A model generated the notes under the pieces. That model was not told the DNA's origin, did not search any database, and saw nothing but the letters and a program-made list of their open reading frames with translations. A DNA stretch of 64,000 bases, from assembly GCA_028386065.3 (NCBI GenBank), contig JAKUCV010003048.1, positions 166,682-230,681 on the forward strand, in the 5' to 3' direction. Below, in pieces: positions 56,607-64,000 of the stretch; within the stretch, counting starts at the first letter, position 1, and every line of letters begins with the position of its first letter. This DNA comes from Turnera subulata (Eukaryota; Streptophyta; Magnoliopsida; Malpighiales; Passifloraceae). Both the position numbers and the translations under genes were made by a program.

Positions 56607-58389
56607 GATGGCTCCATACAGGATGGCACCATCAGAGCTCCAGGAGCTGAAGAAACAGTTGGATGAGCTGCTAGGAAAGGGTTTCATCAGACCCAGTACT
56701 TCACCATGGGGTGCACCAGTTCTGTTCGTCAAGAAGAAGGATGGTAGCTTGCGGATGTGTGCAGACTACCGTCAGATTAACAAGGTGACAGTTAAGAACA
56801 AGTACCCGTTACCTAAGATTGATGACTTGTTTGACCAGCTGCAAGGAGCCACTGTGTTTTCCAAGATTGATCTTCGGTCTGGGTATCACCAGATCAAGAT
56901 TGCAGAGAAGGACATACCGAAGACTGCCTTCCGCACACAGTATGGTCATTTCGAGTTCACAGTGGTACCGTTCGGATTGACCAATGCACCAGCAGTGTTC
57001 ATGTGCTTGATGCACTTAGTCTTGAACGAGTTTTTGGATTAGTTTGTTGTGGTCTTCATCGACTATATCCTCATTTACTCTAAGAGCAAGGAGGAACATG
57101 AGGAGCATTTGAGGATAGTGCTTCAGAGGTTACGGGAGAAGCAGTTGTATGCCAAATTCAGCAAGTGTGAATTTTGGCTTGGAGAAGCTTCTTTCCTTGG
57201 ACATGTGGTAGGCGGGGATGGAATAAAGGTTGACCCTGCCAAAATGAAGGCCGTGTTGGAGTGGGAACCACCTAAGAATGTATCCGAAGTTAGAAGTTTT
57301 CTTGGTCTTGCAGGATACTATTGGAGATTCATTGAAGGGTTTTCTTTGATAGCTAGTCCCATGACCAAGCTATTAAGGAAGTAACAAGCATTTGTTTGGA
57401 GCCCAGAATGCCAGCAGAGTTTTGAAGAGCTTAAGAGAAAGCTGACCACAGCACTGGTTCTGACAGTACCAAAGCCTGGTGTTGAGTATGTGTTGTTTTG
57501 TGATGCATCGAGACTTGGTTTAGGAGCCGTACTGATGCAAGAAGGACGAGTGATTGCCTACGCCTCCAGGCAGTTGAGGACTCATGAGAAGAATTATTCG
57601 ACGCATGATCTTGAGATGGCAGCTGTGATCTTGGCTCTGAAGATTTGGAGACACTACTTGTTTGGAGAGAAGTGTCGAATTTTCACTGACCACAAGAGTC
57701 TTAAGTACATCATGACTCAGGAGGAACTTAACCTACGACAGAGACGTTGGGTTGAGTTACTTAATGATTATGATTGTACTATCGAGTATCACCCAGGAAA
57801 GGCTACTGTGGTAGCTGATGCCTTGAGCCGGAGACAACCAGAGGATGCTTCCATTAGTTACTCTATGTTCTCGCTTATTGAGTTAAGGAAGCTGGGAGTT
57901 GGTTTGACGGTGGATGATACAGGAGCTTTGCAAGCACACATGAGTGTCAAGTCCAACCTAAGAGGATGGATAGTGGAGTTACAAGATGGAGATCACGACC
58001 TGGTCAAGTTTAAGGAAGGAGTAAGGAGTGGAAAAGAAGACAAGTTTCGTATAGGTGATGATGGAGCACTGATGATTGGGAAACTGGTATATGTACCCAA
58101 TGTCAGTAATCTGCATAGTCAGATCCTAGAAGAAGGTCATATGATGCCATATGCGATGCATCCTGGAAGCACCAAGATGTATCAGAACCTGAAGAGCCAT
58201 TTCTGGTGGCCTCGTATGAAGAAGGATGTAGCCGAGTATGTTGCAAGATGTCTTACTTGCCAAGAGGTGAAAGCTGAACATCAAGCTCCAGCAGGGAAGT
58301 TGAGATCTTTGGCAGTGCCAAAGTGGAAGTGGGAGATGATCACTATGGATTTTGGTGATTGGTTTACCGATGACTCGGAGGCAGCATGA
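56607..58389 (+). pseudogene. Gypsy RT, RNase H and integrase N-terminus
   Basis: The RT starts [20 protein letters not shown] and includes [20 protein letters not shown] and [21 protein letters not shown] at about 57040 follows. The catalytic box then reads FIDYILIYS, with tyrosine in place of the second aspartate of the usual DD pair. A stop at about 57384 precedes RNase H ([19 protein letters not shown], then [13 protein letters not shown]) and the integrase zinc region (H...H, CLTC). The frame closes just after the first integrase aspartate (MITMDF). So both the stop codons and the active-site change disable it. Confidence 0.87.
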
Positions 58390-58709
58390 TGCTATTTGGG
58401 TCATCGTTGACCGATTAACAAAATCTGCTCATTTTCTACCTATCCGCCAAACTGATACCATAGACACAATTGGCGGGCAAGTATGTTGCTGAGGTTGTGA
58501 GACTACACGGGATTCCAAAGTCTATAGTCTTAGATAGGGATCCGAGGTTCACATCACGTTTTTGGAAGAGCTTACAAGCTGCTTTGGGAACCAAGTTGAG
58601 CTTACGAGTCTACTTGGGAAGTTGAAGAACACATGCGGTCCCAGTATCCGCATCTCTTCACAGAATAGGAATGAATTTCGAGGACGAAATTCTTTTAAGG
58701 GGGGTAGAC
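58390..58709 (+). pseudogene. Gypsy integrase remnant and purine tract
   Basis: In shifted frames the sequence goes from the [20 protein letters not shown] block to the aspartate region, then jumps near 58607 straight to the chromodomain tail ([22 protein letters not shown]). Compared with the minus-strand Gypsy, about 0.72 kb is absent. The purine tract AAGGGGGGTAGAC ends at 58709. Confidence 0.8.
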
Positions 58710-61352
58710 TGTAACAGCCCGGGTAAAATTTATGTTTTTACCGGGACTGTAAAAAGCTTTGTACAGTAATTTACCTTATGAAATTAATCTTGGGTAATTA
58801 TTTCAGGGTAAATTATGCATCGGATTCTGGAACCGACCCTTACCCAACGTTCCCGATTTTTCTGCGGATTTTTCAAACCATAGTTGGTATTTTTCGGGTC
58901 CAGGAATCTTAAGAAAAGTCAGGTTTAACCTCGAATTATCGGGCCAGAAATAAAGTCAAGGGGGTATTATAGTTATTTTCTGGTCCGGACGGTACATGAC
59001 TGCATAATTGAGTCACGCAGCCGCCTCTTTCCTGTGCTGCCCGTGTCTCTCCTGTAACCTGTGATCTTTTTCTTTTCCCGTGTCTTCATCAGCCAATGCA
59101 CACCATTTTTCCCCATAACCCAGTATCATCTTCATCTCCTTCATTTTCGCTTCTCCTGCACCTGCAAAGCCACACAGACCAACCAAACCAGAAAAAAAAG
59201 AGAGAAAAAAAAGAGAGAAACACACACACGACCAAAACGACCACGTTCTGGATAGCCCATCATCCTCCCCTCTTCCTCTCGCCACGTAGCAGCTGCAGCC
59301 GCCCCGAGTTCGCCGCGCCCCTGCTGCAACCGCCGACGGCAACCACCGCAGCAGCAACTGCCGCTCATCGCAGCCACCACGTCGCCTCGTTCCAGTCGTC
59401 ACCAGTGGAGACAGCCCGAGAAGGACGCAGCCACCATCGCCTTCTCCTCCACGCGTCGCGCCGCCCGCGACCATCTCCTCCCCGTGTCAGCTGCTCACCG
59501 TTCGCTTGCGTCACCGCCTCGCTGGTCTCCTCGCACGCAACGCTGCTGCTGTTGCTCCGTCACCGCCCGTGCCGATCGCGCCACCGCCGTCTGCAACCGC
59601 ACAAGGTGAGCTGCAGACCCGGATGGGTCGTCAAGACAGGTCGGGTTGACCCGGGGTTTGGTTAGGTTTGATTTTGGGCTGGAAGTGAGTTGGGTTGGAG
59701 CTGGGCTGATGTGCACCTGGGCCTGCGTGTGGGCCTGTGCCTGGGCTCCTAGTTGGGTCTGGGCTTTGCACTATGCAAGGTCTGGGCCGGCACTGTTTAT
59801 GGCCCCGTCTGAATTTTTAAAAAATAAAAATAAGTTCTGGAAAAAAATAAATGATTATATTTGGTATATGGGAATAATCTTGAAAAATATAAGAATATAG
59901 TATATGGTTATATTTTGTGAAAATAAAAGAAGTAACTACCTTATTATAATATTTTTAAGAAATTATAACATGATTATAGTAATTACTCTTAAGGATGTAA
60001 CTATGTAAATATTTTATCGGGAAGTATATATATATGCGTGACTAATTTCTAGAAAGATTATTTTATGTTAACTATAATTTTTGGAAAGAAAATAAGTGGT
60101 AGTAATAATTATTTTTACCAAGTATTTTGGAAAGGGTATTAACAAAGTATGTACCGGAATAATAACCGGGTATAAGTATAGTATTATTTTGGCACTTGTA
60201 ATTAAATGGTGAATTATGATGATAATGGGAATAACCCGGGGGAGTACCGAGTTGGTTCGGTATTTATTTTAGGGCTTACAGTATTAGTCTGACATTTGCA
60301 TATCATCTTATGTGTGCATGTATTACTGTTTAATATAGGAGCTGATAACGAATAGTATCCCGAGGAACCAGAGCCGGGACAATTTGAGGACTTTCAGGAG
60401 TAGGGAAATCGGCTAAAGTGAGGATGGATAACCTTTGATATGTTGCACATAATACTGTGTTTGTTTCTCTGATAATTATTTGCATGATTGAACTACTGAG
60501 CTAATTGAGTTTGATTGTGGTGTTACTGCTGTTGTTGTTGATTTATTGATTGTGGATAAACTGATATGATGAGATAATTGGACAAATGGATATTGTGTTG
60601 ACGACTTTATTCTCACTTGGAAAGTAATGGTACGACTAGATGGTTAGAGACTGTTTTGTGGTGGCTATGATCTGGGTTACTTGTGATAAGCATGTCTATG
60701 CTTGGGATGTCTATCCCTGATTATTATATTTTTGGGATGTCTATCCCTGGGATCTATTTTTGGGATGTCGATCCCTGGGCTCTCTTGGTTTGATCTAGCA
60801 TCCAGAACATGTTAATAACAGGGTACGACCCTAGCTTGTCCAGTGACAGGGCCGTGAAAGATAAAATTGGTAATAATAATAATCATTCTTTCGGTCTTGG
60901 CTCAGTTAAGTTTTGGTTGATTCACTGTTTTGTCTTTGCTTGTATTTTACTTCGAAGGTATTATGTTTGCCTGCATATTACTGTTTATCCTTCGTCGGTG
61001 ATCACTTCGGACTCACCCCTCGCCTGCGGGGTTTCTTCCCGTAGGATGAGTTGCTCGTAGTATAGGTACGTGGTTCGGCCAGCTGCTGTTTTTACTCTAC
61101 CAGTCCCCGGATCCATACCTCCGCTGCATCTCATTCTAATACTTCCGCTGCTGTATCATATGTATTCTGCTGATGCTGTTGAACTTTGAGAGTATTGTGG
61201 TTTGAATAATGGTCCCCGGGATCGGGTGACAGATGTTGTAATTGAGTTTGCCTGGTTCTGTATTTTGTATCATATGTACTGTCTGCTACTGTAATAAGAA
61301 TATTTCTGGCACGTGTTTACTGTGTACGGTAAATACGGGTCGGGGCGCTTCA
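58710..61352 (+). repeat. LTR (3') of the plus-strand Gypsy
   Basis: It starts TGTAACAGCCCGGG and ends GGGGCGCTTCA, about 2.64 kb. The donor at 59606 is kept. The mini-exon at 60339-60417 has a CAG-to-TAG stop after ADNE. Confidence 0.92.
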
Positions 61353-61357
61353 TAATA

Positions 61358-62849
61358 AATTACAAGTACATCTATTTTTTTTTCTTGTCATTATTCTTCT
61401 CCATAATTATTCTATTTCGTAGATGTTATTCTTGTGCATAATTTTCATCGACTCTTCGGCTCTTCTTCCCCATAGTTCAATTGATCTTTAGTAATTATTG
61501 TTCATCATGATTTTTGATAGTTGTTGTGAAAGTACAAATAAAGTCTTATATATTAATCATTATCTTTCTAAAACTTATATATAGTGTAGATAATGATTTT
61601 TTTATATATTCTAAATAAATAAATACAAATTGTTTATAATTAATTTTTGTAGTAGAATAGGAATTTAGAAATTATTTTTTCTTCTTCATAGTTTCTATTG
61701 ATAATAAATTACAAAAAAATATATGTCGTGAGTTCTTATAATTATTCTTAGGATTATTTTTGTGGCATATGTTATTTATTTTCGTAGTTTTCGCTAACTC
61801 TTCAGCAGTACTTCGTCATAGTTTTATTGTTTTTCAAAAATTATTGTCCATCGTAATTCATGATTATTGTTAAGAATATATAAATAAATAATTTTATATT
61901 AATCATTTTCTTGAGAAGAACTTATATATATAATGTAAGCACAAAGTTTTTTTTTTGAAATCTATACAAATGAATACACATTGCTTGGAATTAGTTTTTG
62001 TATTATAATAGAAATTTATAAATCAATTATTGTTAATAATATTTTTATTCCTTTAATATTCTAAAATTATAGAATTTTAATTATGAAATTATATTATTAA
62101 TGAATGAGATTATTAAATTTTATTAGTTTTTACTATTAGTTTTTATAGTAGTTGTTCATATTGGTAGTTTTCGTTAACTATTCAGATGTACTTCAATTTT
62201 TTTTCTTCATAATTCTTGTTGATAATAACTACAAGCACATCGGTCATGAATTCTTGTGATAATTATTTTTCGTTATTCTTTTTTTTTTCCGTTGATATTG
62301 TTCTTTTTTGTAGTTTTCGTTCACTATTCGACTGTTCTTCGGTTGTTTTTCTTCATTGTTCTTATTGATAATAAGAATACAAGTACATTTGTCATAAATT
62401 CTTGTGATTATTTTTTAATGATTATTCTATTTTGTAGATGTTATTCTTGTTCATAGTTTTCGCTAACTCTTCGATTATTCTTTCTCATAATTCTATTGTT
62501 TTCCAGTAATTATCGTTCTTCGTAATTCTTGGTAGTTGTTGAGAAAATAAGCTTGCATATTTATTATTATCTTGATATGAGTATTAATTTATTATTTTTA
62601 ATACTTCATAAGCTTATTTCTACATATTTGCTTGATTATAAAATAAATATAAAAATATTAATTTATTATTATTAAAATTATGTAGAGTTATTTTTATTTT
62701 CATTTTTGGTTTGGCATGCATATGTTGCAGGCATTATAATTAATTAGCAAAAAAAAGCAAAAAAAGAATTTGATGGCTTGTATATATTGCAATCACTATA
62801 TATTGCAATCACTATAATTAATCAGTTTATTCTCAACAAAAAGAAATTA
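61358..62849. repeat. Diverged repeat units inside the Helitron (right part)
   Basis: The same words recur near 61365, 61690, 62212 and 62360, and the second word near 61661 and 62010. The segment is non-coding. Confidence 0.65.
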
Positions 62850-63150
62850 TATAACAGCCCATGTAAAAATTTTATTTTTACCGGGACTGTTTAAGTAATT
62901 TTACAGTAATTTACCATTTAAAATTAATCTTGGGTAATTAATTAGTGGTAAACTGAGCATTGGATTCCGAAACCGAGCCTTGTCCCACGTTCAGGATTTT
63001 TCTGCGGATTTTACGGACCAAAGTTGGAATTTTTCGGGTCCAGGAATCTTCAGAAAAGCCGGGTTTATCCTCGAGTTAACGGACCAGAAATAAAGATAAG
63101 TGGATATTTTGGATACTTTCTGGTCCAGGCGGGTCACACTTGACATGCAG
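62850..63150 (+). mobile_element. Start of a third Gypsy-family LTR
   Basis: TATAACAGCCCATG, then TTTTTACCGGGACTGT and TTTTTCTGCGGATTTT, match the first 300 bases of the two Gypsy LTR families with moderate divergence. It is interrupted at 63151 by another LTR; the remainder should lie beyond that insertion. Confidence 0.75.
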
Positions 63151-64000
63151 TGTAACGCCCCGAATTTCCATAATTTGATTTTTTCGGAATTTTCGAATTT
63201 TTTTTTTATTCCAATTTTGCCCTTGAGGAATTTCCGGATTTTTGGACAAGGAAATAAATTATTTTACCTTGGTTATAAGGGAATTAAGTTGATGGTGTGA
63301 TGGGTTCGGCTTTCGTTGGAGTTTAATCGGGTTTCGGGGTTGAGAATTAAGTTTTGAAGTAGTTCCCCGAAACTACGTCGTTTTGGAACTGTTCAAAAAA
63401 AAAAAAAAAAGAAAGCGAGTCAACGGGCGGGTTGACCGCGCCCAGCCGAACGACGCGTCGTTCGGGCTGGCGGGTCAAGCCCTAAAAGTCCTTCCTTCTC
63501 TTTTCTTTCTTCACTTTTCTTTTTCTTCTTCTTCTTCTATTAGCCGCCGCCGCCTACCCCTTCCCTTCCCTTCCCTTCTTCCTGTTTCGTCCTTCTCTTC
63601 CCTCCTCTCCTCTCGTTTTCTTCCTTCTCTCCCTCTCTCCCTCACCTTCCTTCCTCACACTCCACGCACGCCGCCACCAACACTTGGTTTTGCTTCGTGG
63701 GCCGCCGTCGCCGTTGGACGAACTGCAAGGGCCGAGGCCGGCTGACCGGAGGCTGAACGGGAGGATCCCGTGTGGCCTTTCTCTCGCCACCGGCTGCGTC
63801 GCCGACGAGGTAAGCCCGGTCTCCTCATCCCTCTCGGCCTCTATTTCGTTTTTCTGCTTTCTTCGTCGATTTCTTTTCTTCTTTTCTTCGACGACCTCTT
63901 TGGCCGGGGTGCTCTGTTGGTTTGTTTTGGTTTTAACGGATTGTTGTGTTGTTGCTCCGGGTTGGCTTCGGGTCTGTGTGGTGTTGTCGTGGTTGTGTCG
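63151..64000 (+). mobile_element. 5' part of another LTR (TGTAACGCCCCG type), cut by window end
   Basis: It begins TGTAACGCCCCGAATTTCC, a common start of plant Gypsy LTRs, immediately after TGCAG, the possible target duplication. A pyrimidine-rich, then GC-rich block leads to GACGAG|GTAAGC at 63810, a strong splice donor. No coding domain is in view. Confidence 0.65.

Larger units (their letters stand above)
43889..61352 (+). mobile_element. Ty3/Gypsy element, sister family, split by a Copia element
   Basis: LTRs lie at 43889-46557 and 58710-61352, with TSD TAATA at 43884-43888 and 61353-61357. A primer site lies at 46561, a purine tract ends at 58709, and gag, protease, RT, RNase H and an integrase remnant are in Gypsy order. 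A Copia element (48515-56606) separates protease from RT. Relative to the minus-strand Gypsy, about 0.72 kb of integrase is missing. Without the Copia the element is about 9.4 kb. Confidence 0.92.
42557..64000 (-). mobile_element. Helitron, 3' terminus in the window, other end beyond it
   Basis: Read on the minus strand, the element ends with a hairpin (GTGCATCGCAC region), AAAAAA and CTAG, followed by T. Copy A shows the intact target TTTATCAA^TAAAG, so insertion fell between A and T with no duplication, as Helitrons do. Its own sequence is AT-rich and repetitive (42557-43888 and 61358-62849). The TC start should lie past 64000, since the expected flank TAAAGTTGTATT was not found before the window end. 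No Rep/helicase was seen. Confidence 0.65.

Overview
The window is nuclear DNA of a flowering plant, most likely a core eudicot. It holds spliced genes with GT-AG introns, a plastid fibrillin-family gene, L1-type LINEs with DUF4283-type ORF1 proteins, tRNA-derived SINEs, a Helitron end, a hAT-like element, and Ty1/Copia and Ty3/Gypsy elements with tRNA-Met-like primer sites. The species cannot be named from the sequence. Only two host genes are convincing: an 11-exon gene for a plastid-lipid-associated protein of the PAP12/fibrillin type (17140-19952, +) and a single-exon gene for a 469-residue nuclear-looking protein (23847-25256, -). Almost everything else is transposable elements, many nested.

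Layout. 1-3960: a broken L1-type LINE (-), cut by the window start. 4550-5037: a foldback element with arms of about 200 bp. 5590-5907: a small MITE-like element. 6669-15900: a second decayed LINE (-), split by a 3,043-bp LTR retrotransposon (7398-10440, TSD ATTCT). That retrotransposon has no gag or pol. It carries one 337-codon ORF whose first ~54 residues look like a DEK_C domain, as found at the start of plant SWIB/MDM2 chromatin proteins. 17-26 kb: the gene island. 25990-42556: a ~2.2-kb host segment duplicated in tandem. Copy A was later opened by a poly-A-tailed retroposon and by a CTCGAG-rich hAT-like element (27367-38430), which itself holds a 10-kb Gypsy element (28091-38115, -, TSD GAAGC). 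Copy B stayed compact and shows the empty sites. 42557 to beyond the window: a Helitron (-), holding a Gypsy element (43889-61352, +, TSD TAATA), which holds a Copia element (48515-56606, -, TSD GATGG). The window ends in two further nested LTRs.

Most unusual features. (1) The DEK_C ORF sits in the normal gag position of a young LTR element, which suggests a captured host gene. (2) The 12-bp palindrome AACATCGATGTT occurs in pairs 20-21 bp apart, about two helical turns. Three pairs recur every 73 bp in each LTR of that element, and 18 copies lie in the untranslated leader of the Copia element. (3) The long Gypsy LTRs hold a conserved mini-exon that ends in an acidic EEPEP peptide and is flanked by splice-like sites, in two diverged elements in opposite orientation. 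(4) The single-exon host gene has an order of basic, NTT-motif, acidic and coiled-coil segments that recalls metazoan HEXIM proteins.

The elements explain one another as insertion layers. The autonomous-looking LINE, Gypsy and Copia coding regions all carry stops, frameshifts, deletions or active-site changes, so none looks able to move itself.
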